A stretch of 43,823 nucleotides of DNA from Eubacteriales bacterium (GTDB taxonomy: Bacteria; Bacillota; Clostridia; Monoglobales; Firm-18). Location of the stretch: positions 1 through 43,823 of the forward strand of contig JAQVDK010000007.1 in the NCBI GenBank assembly GCA_028697835.1, written 5' to 3'. The translations under genes were made by a program, and so were the position numbers. The notes under the pieces were generated by a model that was not told the DNA's origin, did no database searches, and saw only the letters and a program-made list of their open reading frames with translations. The first letter of the stretch is position 1; the number at the start of each line of letters is the position of its first letter. Shown here in pieces: positions 1 to 10,939 of this stretch.

Positions 1-2
1 AC

Positions 3-398
3 AACATAACAAGGGAAAATTTCCCACACATTAGAGTGGTTGAGTATATACATAATATGGACGAAGTTTTAAATGCGGCGGATATTGTGGTTGCCCGAGC
101 GGGAGCAATTACGATAAGCGAGATTACCGCCTTAGGAAAGGCCGCTGTTTTAATACCGTCGCCCAATGTTACCGACAACCACCAGGAATACAACGCAAGA
201 GCCCTTGAGGACAGGGGCGCGGCAATTGTTTTTACGGAAAAAGAGCTTTCCGAAGAAACTTTTGCAAGAACAATAATGGAGCTTGCCTTTGACAGGGAAA
301 TTCTTGAGAAAATGAGCAAAAATTCCTTTGTGGCAGGCATAAAGGACGGTACTGAAAAAATTTACACAGAGATTCAAAAGCTGTTAAAAAATAAATAA
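3..398 (+). CDS. murG: UDP-N-acetylglucosamine--N-acetylmuramyl-(pentapeptide) transferase MurG, C-terminal part (5' truncated by window edge)
   Basis: Reading frame is open to the window start (NITRENFPHIRVVEYIHNMDEVLNAADIVVARAGAITISEITALGKAAVLIPSPNVTDNHQEYNA), matching the MurG C-terminal UDP-GlcNAc binding region. Confidence 0.93.
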   Translation, partial: NITRENFPHIRVVEYIHNMDEVLNAADIVVARAGAITISEITALGKAAVLIPSPNVTDNHQEYNARALEDRGAAIVFTEKELSEETFARTIMELAFDREILEKMSKNSFVAGIKDGTEKIYTEIQKLLKNK

Positions 399-462
399 TG
401 AAAAAATTCCCACTCCTAAAACTGCAAATAGTGTATAAACTATACTTTGAAGGAGTGAGAAT

Positions 463-1212
463 ATGAAAATTAAAAAGATAATATTGGTATTGGCAGTTTC
501 GCTGTCATTTGCTTTTAGTGCCGGGGCAAAATCATACTTTGACCAACAAAATCATCCGGCTCGGATAATAATAACGGGCTCGATTGTAAATGTGCGCTCA
601 GGCCCTTCAACACGCCATACCATTTTACACAGGCTATACAGAAATAACATTGTTGACTGCCACGGCAGGCTTGCAGGCTGGTATGTAATACATCTTAGCG
701 ACGATACGGTAGGTTTGGTTTCCGGGGACTATGCAAAAGGGTATTATCCGCCCACATCTACCCCACAGCCTACTAAACCACCATCCCCGCCCAGCCCCAC
801 AAAAACACCCGGCTCGGTTGTAAGCGGCCTTTCGGCAGACGAGCAGCAGATGCTAAACTTGGTAAACCAGGCAAGAAGCCAAAACGGGCTTCCCGCCTTG
901 AAGGCTAATTTAGAGCTTGCAAGGGTTGCAAGAATCAAGTCGCAGGATATGGTTGACAACAACTATTTTTCCCACACCTCACCTGTTTACGGCTCACCCT
1001 TCCAAATGATGAAGGCGTTTGGCATAACCTACAGGACCGCTGGCGAAAACTTGGCGGCAAACAGCACTGTTCAAGCCGCCCACAATGCGCTTATGAACTC
1101 CCCGGGGCATAGGGCAAATATTTTAAATTCTTCCTATACGGAAATAGGCATAGGCATTGTATCAAGCCCTAAATACGGAAAAATGTTCACTCAAATGTTT
1201 ATTGGAAGGTAA
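463..1212 (+). CDS. Secreted SH3b + CAP (SCP/PR-1-like, YkwD-type) domain protein
   Basis: Signal peptide MKIKKIILVLAVSLSFAFSAGA; SH3b-like GSIVNVRSGPSTRHTILHRL; Pro/Thr linker; CAP motifs LVNQARSQNGLPAL, HTSPVYGSPFQMM, AGENLA, NSPGHRANILN. Confidence 0.9.
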   Translation: MKIKKIILVLAVSLSFAFSAGAKSYFDQQNHPARIIITGSIVNVRSGPSTRHTILHRLYRNNIVDCHGRLAGWYVIHLSDDTVGLVSGDYAKGYYPPTSTPQPTKPPSPPSPTKTPGSVVSGLSADEQQMLNLVNQARSQNGLPALKANLELARVARIKSQDMVDNNYFSHTSPVYGSPFQMMKAFGITYRTAGENLAANSTVQAAHNALMNSPGHRANILNSSYTEIGIGIVSSPKYGKMFTQMFIGR

Positions 1213-1248
1213 GCTGCGATTTATTTTGCACGGTTTTCTAAAAACTAA

Positions 1249-1283
1249 AAAAAGCGGGAAGCCAAAAGGCTGTCCCGCTTTTT
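1249..1283. terminator. Bidirectional rho-independent terminator
   Basis: AAAAAGCGGGA-agccaaaaggctg-TCCCGCTTTTT between convergent genes. Confidence 0.85.
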
Positions 1284-1284
1284 G

Positions 1285-2307
1285 TTAATTTATATCAGGA
1301 GTAAAGTTCAGGTCCTCAACCTCACCTTTTTTGGGGCGCTCCATAAGCTCAGAAACCGCTTCTCTTGGATTTTTGCCTTCAAAAAGCACTTCATATGCCT
1401 TTTGGGTTATGGGCATATCCACGTTGTATTTTTTAGCTAATTTGTAGGCGGACATTGTGGTTTTTACACCTTCTACAACCATTTTTACTTCCTCTTGGGC
1501 CTGCTTGGGGGTTTTTCCCTGCCCTATTAAAATTCCTGCCCTTCTGTTTCGAGAGTGCATACTGGTGCAGGTTACAATAAGGTCACCTATGCCTGTAAGC
1601 CCTGCAAAGGTTTCAAGGTGTCCGCCCATTGCACGGCCCAGCCGAATCATCTCCGCCATTCCTCGGGTTATAAGCGCTGCTTTTGTATTGTCGCCAAAGC
1701 CCAGACCGTCGCTTATGCCGGCGCACAGGGCAATAATGTTTTTAAGGGAGCCGCCAAGCTCCACGCCTATAATGTCCTGGCTTGTGTAAATTCTAAAGTT
1801 TGGTGTCATAAACAAATCCTGAATATATTGCGCAATTTCAAGGTCCGCATGTGCAACCACGTTTGTGGTGGGCAGGTTGCGGGCAACCTCTTCCGCATGG
1901 GAAGGACCTGACATGGCGGCAACCTTTGCCTGCGGTATTTCGTTTAGTATAATCTCGGAAAGGCGCATAAGCGTATCTTCGTCAAAGCCCTTTGAGATAT
2001 TGACAATGATTTGCCCTTCCCTTACAAAAGGCGACAGGGCTTTTGCAGTTTGCCGAACACCGTGAGAAGGGGTGGCAATTACGATAAGTTCGGCACCATT
2101 CGCACATTTTTTTATATCGTCTGTAAAAGAAATGTTTTCAGGCAAAACAATGCCGGGTAAAAAGGGCTTGTTTTCCCTGTATTTGGCAAGGTCCTCGCTT
2201 TCCCTTTTCGAATATGACCACAAAGATACATTGTGCCCGTTTTCCGCAAGCATTTTGCTAAATGCCGTTCCCCAGCTTCCGGAGCCTATAACTGCAATGT
2301 CAGCCAT
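1285..2307 (-). CDS. gpsA: Glycerol-3-phosphate dehydrogenase [NAD(P)+]
   Basis: N-terminal GSGSWGTAFSKMLAENGHNVSLWS, GPSHAEEVA, ELGGSLKNIIALCAGISDGLGFGDNTKAALITRG. Confidence 0.97.
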   Translation of the reverse strand: MADIAVIGSGSWGTAFSKMLAENGHNVSLWSYSKRESEDLAKYRENKPFLPGIVLPENISFTDDIKKCANGAELIVIATPSHGVRQTAKALSPFVREGQIIVNISKGFDEDTLMRLSEIILNEIPQAKVAAMSGPSHAEEVARNLPTTNVVAHADLEIAQYIQDLFMTPNFRIYTSQDIIGVELGGSLKNIIALCAGISDGLGFGDNTKAALITRGMAEMIRLGRAMGGHLETFAGLTGIGDLIVTCTSMHSRNRRAGILIGQGKTPKQAQEEVKMVVEGVKTTMSAYKLAKKYNVDMPITQKAYEVLFEGKNPREAVSELMERPKKGEVEDLNFTPDIN

Positions 2308-2902
2308 CGTTTTTCCTCCTAAAACAGTTTTCCTCTCCAGCCAAAAGGCGTTTAATGTTCTGGCGATGCATAAACACGCTCAAAGCCCCTACAACAACTG
2401 CAAAAACAATGTATGAAGGCTTTGCGGGGTGAAATATGATTGTTAGTATAGGAAATGCCACAGCGCCTATAACAGAGCCCAAAGAAACATAGCCTGTTAT
2501 AAACATTATAAGCACACAGCCTACAAATATGACAAGCCCAATGCGAAAATCCGTAAAAAATATTGCCACGGTTGAAACCAAAACGCCTTTTCCGCCCTTG
2601 AATTTATAAATTGCAGGAAAGTTATGCCCAAAGATTGTGCCAAGGGAAGCCGCAAAAACAGCCGTTTTATTGTCCGGCATTATAAGGTATGCCAGTAAAA
2701 TGGCACAAACCGCTTTAAGGGCATCGCCAATAAAGACCAAAACAGCGGTCCTTAACCTAAAATTTCTTAAAGTGTTGGTAAAGCCGGCATTTCCGCTGCC
2801 AAAATCCCGCACATCTTTTTTCTCAAGAAGCTTGGTCAGTATAATAGAAAAATTTACACAGCCAAACAAATAACCTATTAAAAATAATACTAAAAGCTTC
2901 AT
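2300..2902 (-). CDS. plsY: Acyl-phosphate glycerol-3-phosphate acyltransferase PlsY
   Basis: GSGNAGFTNTLR, GHNFPAIYKFKGGKGV motifs; multi-pass membrane protein; overlaps gpsA start. Confidence 0.96.
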   Translation of the reverse strand: MKLLVLFLIGYLFGCVNFSIILTKLLEKKDVRDFGSGNAGFTNTLRNFRLRTAVLVFIGDALKAVCAILLAYLIMPDNKTAVFAASLGTIFGHNFPAIYKFKGGKGVLVSTVAIFFTDFRIGLVIFVGCVLIMFITGYVSLGSVIGAVAFPILTIIFHPAKPSYIVFAVVVGALSVFMHRQNIKRLLAGEENCFRRKNDG

Positions 2903-2932
2903 AAGCTACCCCACTTTCGCCATTTTTGACGA

Positions 2933-4252
2933 TTAGTCATTTCTTTCTCTTGTTATAATCCGAATAGGAGTACCCTCAAACCCAAAGGTTTCCCTAAGCT
3001 GGTTTTCCAAATACCGCATGTATGAAAAATGTGCCAACTTTTCATCGTTGACAAAGGCAACAAAGGTAGGAGGACGTGTGGAAACCTGTGTCATGTAATA
3101 AATCTTCAGCCTTTTTCCCTTGTCGGAAGGCGGCTGGACCTTGGCGGTTGCATCGTTTAAAACATCGTTTAACATTCCTGTTGAAATACGCATGGCATTT
3201 TGGTCATAAACAAATTTAATCATTTCAAAAAGCCTGTGTACTCTAAGGCCTGTTTTTGCCGAAATAAACATAACAGGCGCATAAAGCATAAACGGAAGCT
3301 TCTCCTGTACCTGCTTTCGATAGTTGTTCATGGTGTTGGTTTCTTTTTCAATCAAATCCCATTTGTTTACGACTATAATGCAGGCTTTGCCGCTTTCGTG
3401 GGCATATCCCGCTATTTTTGTGTCCTGCTCCGTAACGCCTTCTTCGGCGTCTATCATGATTAGGGCAACTTCAGCCCTGTCAACAGCGGACAGGGAGCGG
3501 ACAACGCTGTATCTTTCAATGCTGTCGGTTATTTTCCCACGCCTTCGCATTCCTGCGGTGTCGATGAACAAATATTTATCTTCGCCATGGGTGTAATATG
3601 TGTCAATGGCATCGCGGGTTGTTCCTGCTATTGGAGTTACGATTACCCGCTCCTCACCTAAAATTCTGTTTATCAAAGACGATTTTCCCACATTTGGTTT
3701 TCCCACTATTGTAACTTTTATAACATCATCATCTTCGTCTTCGGAAATATCCTCGGGAAGGTATTTGAAAACCTCGTCTAAAAGGTCGCCTATACCCATT
3801 CCGTGGATACCGGAAACAGCAATAGGGTCGCCTATGCCTAAATTGTAAAAATCGTACATTTGAAGGGGAGCGCTTCCCGGAGTGTCGGATTTGTTGCATG
3901 CCAAAACCACGGGCTTGCCGCTTTTTAGAAGCATGGTGGCAACCTCTGCGTCGTTTGCCGTCAAGCCCTCTTTTACATCCACCACCAAAATAATTACATG
4001 GGCGGTGTCGATGGCAAGCTGCGCCTGCTCTCTCATTTGTGATAAAATTCTGTCTTTGGATGCAGGCTCAATCCCACCCGTATCCACCAAATTAAAGGCG
4101 CGCCCGTTCCACTCTGCCTGGGCATAAATTCTGTCACGGGTGACGCCGGGGGTATCTTCCACAATGGAAATGCGCCTTCCTACTATTTTATTGAATATGG
4201 TAGATTTGCCGACGTTTGGGCGGCCTACAATTGCAATTGTTGGTTTAGACAT
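2933..4252 (-). CDS. der: Ribosome biogenesis GTPase Der (EngA)
   Basis: Two tandem G domains (GRPNVGKSTIFN; GKPNVGKSSLINR) plus C-terminal KH-like domain. Confidence 0.98.
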   Translation of the reverse strand: MSKPTIAIVGRPNVGKSTIFNKIVGRRISIVEDTPGVTRDRIYAQAEWNGRAFNLVDTGGIEPASKDRILSQMREQAQLAIDTAHVIILVVDVKEGLTANDAEVATMLLKSGKPVVLACNKSDTPGSAPLQMYDFYNLGIGDPIAVSGIHGMGIGDLLDEVFKYLPEDISEDEDDDVIKVTIVGKPNVGKSSLINRILGEERVIVTPIAGTTRDAIDTYYTHGEDKYLFIDTAGMRRRGKITDSIERYSVVRSLSAVDRAEVALIMIDAEEGVTEQDTKIAGYAHESGKACIIVVNKWDLIEKETNTMNNYRKQVQEKLPFMLYAPVMFISAKTGLRVHRLFEMIKFVYDQNAMRISTGMLNDVLNDATAKVQPPSDKGKRLKIYYMTQVSTRPPTFVAFVNDEKLAHFSYMRYLENQLRETFGFEGTPIRIITRERND

Positions 4253-4300
4253 TTTATTGCCATTCTCCTTCCGCCAAAGTGACAGTTTTGTATGCAGTGC

Positions 4301-4334
4301 AAAAAGACCGCAATTTTCTTTGCGGTCTCTTTTT
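4301..4334 (-). terminator. Rho-independent terminator downstream of rpmF
   Basis: AAAAAGAGACCGCAAAGAAAATTGCGGTCTTTTT on minus strand. Confidence 0.75.
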
Positions 4335-4338
4335 AATA

Positions 4339-4524
4339 TTACGCATCTTTTTTCAATACATCCTTGCCTTTATAAAAGCCGCAAGCGCCACATACCCTGT
4401 GAGGCATTTTATATTGCTGACATTGCGGGCATTTGACCATACCCGGTATTGCAAGCTTCCAATGGGCGCGTCTGTTATCACGTCTTTGTTTGGATACCCT
4501 TCTTTTTGGTACTGCCATTATCAT
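4339..4524 (-). CDS. rpmF: 50S ribosomal protein L32
   Basis: [24 protein letters not shown]...[22 protein letters not shown]; the actual start may be the second Met (MAVPKRR). Confidence 0.97.
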   Translation of the reverse strand: MIMAVPKRRVSKQRRDNRRAHWKLAIPGMVKCPQCQQYKMPHRVCGACGFYKGKDVLKKDA

Positions 4525-4550
4525 TCACCTCCAAATAAATTGCCTGCCGT

Positions 4551-5003
4551 TTACTTTAGCAGCTTTTTCAAAGCGGCCAGTCGCTCGTCGATAATATCAT
4601 GTTTGCAATCGCAATTTTTTTCGTTTAAATTTGTGCCGCAAATAGGGCACAAACCTTTGCAATCCTCGTGGCATAAGAATTTCATGGGCAAAGCGGAATA
4701 AAAGTTTTTCTCGGCTATATCGCCCATGTCCAAAATAGTGCCATGCAGTGAAACTTCGTTTTCGCCCACAACCTCGCTGATGGAAAAAGGCAGCTTTGTT
4801 TTTACGGGCACAAGGCAACGGTCGCAAATGGTTTCGATATCACAATCAACATCTGCGTCGATATTTATACTGCCGGAAAAGTTGTAAACCTTTCCCGAAA
4901 GTTTCAAGCTGGCAGCAAGATTGCTTTCGAAAACGTCAACCTTGCCACTTATAGGTATTTTGGCGCCTTCATTGCCAATTATAGATTTAACATCAATATT
5001 CAT
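4551..5003 (-). CDS. YceD/DUF177 family protein (rpmF partner)
   Basis: Cys motif CDRCLVPV and CHEDCKGLCPICGTNLNEKNCDC; immediately upstream of rpmF as is typical; start trimmed to MNIDVKSI. Confidence 0.88.
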   Translation of the reverse strand: MNIDVKSIIGNEGAKIPISGKVDVFESNLAASLKLSGKVYNFSGSINIDADVDCDIETICDRCLVPVKTKLPFSISEVVGENEVSLHGTILDMGDIAEKNFYSALPMKFLCHEDCKGLCPICGTNLNEKNCDCKHDIIDERLAALKKLLK

Positions 5004-5064
5004 GACCGTTATTATACAATTTTTTAGCCGTTTTGTCAACTGTTTTTTAAACTTTGCACCAATT

Positions 5065-6264
5065 TTAAGCCTTTGACACAAGCTCCAGCGTTTCTTTTGC
5101 AATCATAAGTTCTTCGTTTGTGGGGATTACAAGGGTGCGAACGGTCGCGTCATCTGCGCTTATGTCTATTTCCTTGCCTCTTATCTCGTTTTTCTCAAGG
5201 TCTATTTTTATGCCCAAAAACTGTAAGTCATTTACAAGAGACTTTCTCATGTAAGCGTTGTTTTCGCCAATCCCCGCAGTAAATATGATAGCGTCAACCC
5301 CGCCTAAAATAGCGGAATAGGTGCCTATATATTTTCTTACGTTATATATGAAAATATTTTCCGCAAGTGCCGCACGGTCGTTTCCATCTTTTGATGCAGC
5401 CTCAAGGTCTCTAAAGTCGCTGCTTACTCCCGAAACCCCAAAAACGCCGGATTTTTTGTTTAAAACAATGTTTATATCCTCAATTGAAAGGTTTTCCTTT
5501 TCCATAAGGAAAAGAACAATAGCTGGGTCAATATCCCCGGAGCGGGTACCCATGGGAACACCTGCAAGGGGAGTAAAGCCCATTGTGGTGTCAATGGATT
5601 TTCCCTTGTTTATGGCACTAATGCTGGAGCCGTTTCCAAGGTGCAATGTTATCAGCTTAAGCTCATCCAGTGGTTTTCCCAGCATTTGCGCCGCCCTTTC
5701 GGCAACGTATTTGTGGGATGTTCCGTGGAAACCATATTTTCTGATTTTATATTTTTCGTAGTATTCATAAGGTAGGGCATACATAAATGCCTCTTTGGGC
5801 ATGGTCTGGTGAAAAGCCGTATCAAAAACCGCAACATGCGGAATGTTTGGCATTGCCTGTTTGCAGGCATTAATGCCTATGAGATTGGGAGGGTTGTGAA
5901 GGGGTGCAAGGTCTTTGCAATCTTCAATAGCTTTTATAACTTCATCGTCAATTATAACGGATTGTTTAAAATGCTCCCCACCGTGTACCACCCTGTGACC
6001 TACGGCGCCGATTTCGCCCATATCTGATATTACGCCATGCTCCTTGTCAATCAAAGCGTCAATAACAAGCTTTATAGCTTCGTTATGTGTCTTCATAGGT
6101 GAAACAATAACAATCGGCTCCTTATCACCTGGAGTGTGCTTGAGCTGTGAGCCTTCTATTCCTATGCGCTCGCACAGTCCTTTTGCAAGCACTTTTTTGT
6201 TATCAACATTAATTAGCTGATATTTAAGAGAAGAACTACCTGCATTTATTACTAAAATATTCAA
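5065..6264 (-). CDS. ackA: Acetate kinase
   Basis: [51 protein letters not shown] start (6262-6264) preceded by AGGAAG. Confidence 0.97.
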   Translation of the reverse strand: MNILVINAGSSSLKYQLINVDNKKVLAKGLCERIGIEGSQLKHTPGDKEPIVIVSPMKTHNEAIKLVIDALIDKEHGVISDMGEIGAVGHRVVHGGEHFKQSVIIDDEVIKAIEDCKDLAPLHNPPNLIGINACKQAMPNIPHVAVFDTAFHQTMPKEAFMYALPYEYYEKYKIRKYGFHGTSHKYVAERAAQMLGKPLDELKLITLHLGNGSSISAINKGKSIDTTMGFTPLAGVPMGTRSGDIDPAIVLFLMEKENLSIEDINIVLNKKSGVFGVSGVSSDFRDLEAASKDGNDRAALAENIFIYNVRKYIGTYSAILGGVDAIIFTAGIGENNAYMRKSLVNDLQFLGIKIDLEKNEIRGKEIDISADDATVRTLVIPTNEELMIAKETLELVSKA

Positions 6265-6283
6265 AAATAAGACTTCCTTTCTG

Positions 6284-7381
<1,098 letters not shown>

Positions 7382-7458
7382 CTATAATGGGCATAAGCAA
7401 ATTTATAATATCTTACCCTTTGCACAAGAAATAAATACCATACAGGCTGGGTGATACT

Positions 7459-8616
7459 ATGAAAACAGTAGGAATTATCTGCGAATACAACCCTTTTCAC
7501 AAGGGGCATTTATACCAAATACAACAAACAAAAAAGCTGTGCCAAGCCGACTTAGTGGTCGCTGTTATGAGCGGCAGCTTTGTGCAAAGGGGCGAGTGCG
7601 CTTTTTGCGACAAATGGGCAAGGGCAAAAATGGCTCTTTTTTGCGGTGTTGATTTGGTAGTAGAGCTTCCTGTGGTATATTCTTCCCAATCTGCAGAATT
7701 TTTTGCACAAGGTGCAGTAAAAATTTTAAATGAAATTGGCGTTGATTATATCAGCTTTGGAGTTGAAAATGATAATATCGAAGATTTAAAATCAGCGGCA
7801 CAGTTTCTTTTGGAGGAGCCGCCAAAATATAAAAAAGAACTGTCAAAAGCTCTTGATACGGGAATGAGCTTTCCTGCCGCAAGGGAAGCGGCGGCGGCAG
7901 CCTGCCATGTTAAGGGCGTACTTTCAACGCCCAATAATATTTTGGCGGTGGAATATTTAAAGGCTCTTTTTAAAATCGGCTCAAAAATTGAGCCTGTTGC
8001 GGTTTTAAGAAAAGGCTCCGAGCACGACGGTGTGGGAAGTGCCTCGTATATTAGAAAAGCGGGCATTGACAATGCAAAAGAGTATCTGCCAAAGAAGGCA
8101 TACGACATTATAATGGAAGAAATTCAAAAAGGAGCGGCACCTGTAAGGCCATCTGCCATGGATAGCATTATTGTCTCCCGCCTTAGGCTTATGGAAGCAT
8201 TGGAGATTGCAAACATCGTTGATGTAGGAGAAGGGCTTGAAAACCGCATAAAAGAAGGGGCAAGGCTTTATTCTACCGTTTGGGATATTGCGGATTATGT
8301 CAAAACAAAACGCTATACCCATTCCAGAATACGCCGAATTATGATAAACAGCCTTTTAGGCATTACGCAAGACCATGTAACCGCAGACCCTGAATATATA
8401 AGGGTTTTGGGCATGAATAAAAAGGGGATGGAGGTTTTGCGGAAAATAAAGAAAAAAGGGAGCCTTCCCATCATCACCAAAACGGCTGATGCAAAAAGCT
8501 CCCCAATGCTTAAGCTTGATTTAAAGGCTACGGATATTTACTCTCTTGCATATCCGAATCCTGCTTTGCGAAAGGGCGGGCTGGACTTTATAAAATCCCC
8601 CGTGGTTATTGAATAA
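7459..8616 (+). CDS. tmcAL: tRNA(Met) cytidine acetate ligase TmcAL (YlbM-like nucleotidyltransferase)
   Basis: MKTVGIICEYNPFHKGHLYQI, MSGSFVQRGECAFCDKWARAKMAL. Confidence 0.93.
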   Translation: MKTVGIICEYNPFHKGHLYQIQQTKKLCQADLVVAVMSGSFVQRGECAFCDKWARAKMALFCGVDLVVELPVVYSSQSAEFFAQGAVKILNEIGVDYISFGVENDNIEDLKSAAQFLLEEPPKYKKELSKALDTGMSFPAAREAAAAACHVKGVLSTPNNILAVEYLKALFKIGSKIEPVAVLRKGSEHDGVGSASYIRKAGIDNAKEYLPKKAYDIIMEEIQKGAAPVRPSAMDSIIVSRLRLMEALEIANIVDVGEGLENRIKEGARLYSTVWDIADYVKTKRYTHSRIRRIMINSLLGITQDHVTADPEYIRVLGMNKKGMEVLRKIKKKGSLPIITKTADAKSSPMLKLDLKATDIYSLAYPNPALRKGGLDFIKSPVVIE

Positions 8617-9627
8617 TTACTGCATTTTTTCAAAATTGTCGATGTGTATTTGCCCTTCAAAGAAGTAGGCATTGTTAAGGCCCAAAACTTCCGTAAAGAA
8701 TTTTAGCGGAACGTATGTGAAACCGTCTTTTAATTCTGCGGCAACTGGAAGGTTTAAGATTTGTTCGCCTATTGTAAATGCTGTGTCCCCCACCGTTACG
8801 CTGCGGCTTTCGTCGTCCCAGCCGACGGTATAGCCCAAAGCCTCGCTAACAGCCCTTACGGGGACCATAATTTCATTGCCGATGGCATATGCATTCGGCT
8901 TTTTTATGATTGTATCTTCGCCCACAACAATAGGAGCGTAAGGAACCGCCTGCAGGATTTCGGAAAGGTACGCTTCGTCTTTGTCTGTATCTGTCACAGG
9001 CTCCTTTTCTTCGGGAAGGACAACAATCCTCTTTGGCGTTGTGATTGCCGGAATGCTTCGTGTTGAAACGTCGTAGTTTACCAGTAGTTTTTTATTTGCC
9101 AGCTCTTCTTTTGTGTAATCAACCTTCTCGAGTTTTCCGTCGGCTGCGGCATAGATTTCGGTATCTTCCCCCAAGTTAAGCTTTAAGGTTTTGTCCCCGC
9201 TTACAAGGTCGCTGTCGAAAAGGTCTGCTTTGGAAAACAGCCCTTCTTCGGCAAATGTAGCCACATCAACGCTGTATTGCGGCGGATATATCATAATCAT
9301 GGGTCTGTTTGAAGGCACATACCCCGTAATTTCAACGCCTTTTTCAATATCAGTGGCGTTTGAGGAGAGAGGGGGAATAATCAGGGTGTCGCCGCTTATG
9401 TAAAAATAAGCGTCAATTTCCCCGCTGCTGTTTGCAAGGGCGATTTTTTTAAGCCCGTCATCCTCGTTCTCTTCAATTTCCGCCACCACTCCTGTATGGG
9501 AAATGTACCAGCCGACAGGAGATGGCTCGTTATCCGTCGGGTTTTCACCCTCAAAAGCCAATGCAAGCATTTGCATGGAAAGTATGGTTGCCAAAGCGGC
9601 AATTGCTGTTTTTTTAAATAGTTTCAT
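8617..9627 (-). CDS. Secreted protein with C-terminal copper amine oxidase N-terminal-like (stalk) domain
   Basis: Signal peptide MKLFKKTAIAALATILSMQMLALA; C-term VPVRAVSEALGYTVGWDDESRSVTV...YVPLKFFTEVLG. Confidence 0.85.
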   Translation of the reverse strand: MKLFKKTAIAALATILSMQMLALAFEGENPTDNEPSPVGWYISHTGVVAEIEENEDDGLKKIALANSSGEIDAYFYISGDTLIIPPLSSNATDIEKGVEITGYVPSNRPMIMIYPPQYSVDVATFAEEGLFSKADLFDSDLVSGDKTLKLNLGEDTEIYAAADGKLEKVDYTKEELANKKLLVNYDVSTRSIPAITTPKRIVVLPEEKEPVTDTDKDEAYLSEILQAVPYAPIVVGEDTIIKKPNAYAIGNEIMVPVRAVSEALGYTVGWDDESRSVTVGDTAFTIGEQILNLPVAAELKDGFTYVPLKFFTEVLGLNNAYFFEGQIHIDNFEKMQ

Positions 9628-9820
9628 TGCAAAAAAACCTCCTTTTGTGTTATCTTTCATTCTTTAGACTTTCCTTTTCGGGAAAAAGTTTCATCTGCAT
9701 TAAAAATACTTGAAGAAAAAATCGAAAAATGTTACAATATATATAATGGGGTATTATGAGGCATTGATTTTTTAAGGTGCTTTTAAGCGCACGAAAAATA
9801 CGGACAATCCAAGAAAAATG

Positions 9821-9860
9821 AAATATTGACAAATAATTGCTAACATGTTATTATAAACCC
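9821..9860 (+). promoter_or_regulatory. SigmaA-type promoter upstream of hydE
   Basis: TTGACA - 17 nt (aataattgctaacatgt) - TATTAT in the sequence ttgacaaataattgctaacatgttattat. Confidence 0.7.
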
Positions 9861-9887
9861 AATATATGAATTAGACGGAGGTCTAAT

Positions 9888-10931
9888 ATGAAGACTTTGG
9901 TGGATAAACTGATTGAAAATAGAACTTTGACAAGGGACGAATTTATCACCCTTATTAATTCAAGGAACGAGGAAATAAGCGAATACATATTCGAAAATGC
10001 AAGGCGCACCAGTGAAAAACACTTCGGAAAGAATGTATATATAAGAGGGCTTATAGAATTTACAAACTATTGCAGAAACGATTGCTACTATTGCGGCATA
10101 AGGAAAAGCAATGCAAATTGCGAAAGGTACAGGCTTTCAAAAGAAGAAATTTTACAGTGCTGCAAAAACGGGTATGATTTGGGCTTTAGAACCTTTGTTT
10201 TGCAAGGCGGAGAAGATGGATTCTTCTCTGATGATGATATGTGCGATATCATAAGCCAAATAAGGCAAGCCTATCCGGATTGCGCCATAACCCTTTCATT
10301 TGGAGAGCGTTCGTATGATTCTTACAAACGCTTTTTTGAAAGCGGCGCAAATCGTTATTTGCTGCGGCATGAAACGGCTGACGCCGAGCATTACAAAAAG
10401 CTTCATCCCAAAGGCCTTGATTTGGAGAATAGAAAAAAATGCCTTTATCATTTAAAAGAGATAGGCTATCAGGTGGGCACCGGCTTTATGGTTGGCTCGC
10501 CGTATCAAACGGTGGAAAATTTAGTCGATGATTTGCTGTTTATAAAAGAATTCAGTCCCCACATGGTAGGGATTGGTCCTTTTATTCCCCATGGGGATAC
10601 GATTTTTGCCGATGAAAAGCCGGGCAGCCTGGAGCTTACCCTGTTTTTAACGGGAATTATAAGGTTGATGCTGCCAAATGTCCTTTTGCCCGCTACAACG
10701 GCAGTAGGCACCGTTGACCCTTTGGGCAGGGAAAAATCCATTTTGGCGGGGGCGAATGTTTTAATGCCTAATTTATCGCCCGCCGGTGTGCGAAGCAAAT
10801 ATTTGCTTTATGACGGCAAGATATGCACGGGCGAGGAGGCGGCGGAGTGTAGAGTCTGCCTGCAAAAAAGGGTTGAAAGCATTGGATATAAAATAGTTGT
10901 TGACAGGGGAGACTATGTACCTGAAGTTTAA
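9888..10931 (+). CDS. hydE: [FeFe] hydrogenase H-cluster radical SAM maturase HydE
   Basis: IEFTNYCRNDCYYCGIRKSN (CX3CX2C), FVLQGGED, RYLLRHETADAEHYKKLHP, DMVGIGPFIPH-like (HMVGIGPFIPHGDT). Confidence 0.94.
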   Translation: MKTLVDKLIENRTLTRDEFITLINSRNEEISEYIFENARRTSEKHFGKNVYIRGLIEFTNYCRNDCYYCGIRKSNANCERYRLSKEEILQCCKNGYDLGFRTFVLQGGEDGFFSDDDMCDIISQIRQAYPDCAITLSFGERSYDSYKRFFESGANRYLLRHETADAEHYKKLHPKGLDLENRKKCLYHLKEIGYQVGTGFMVGSPYQTVENLVDDLLFIKEFSPHMVGIGPFIPHGDTIFADEKPGSLELTLFLTGIIRLMLPNVLLPATTAVGTVDPLGREKSILAGANVLMPNLSPAGVRSKYLLYDGKICTGEEAAECRVCLQKRVESIGYKIVVDRGDYVPEV

Positions 10932-10939
10932 AATAGGCG

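Noticed and set aside
1457-2416. Several plus-strand ORFs over gpsA/plsY (1457-1789, 1555-1911, 1865-2065, 2072-2416)
   Set aside because: Antisense to gpsA/plsY; no domain matches; rejected as spurious.
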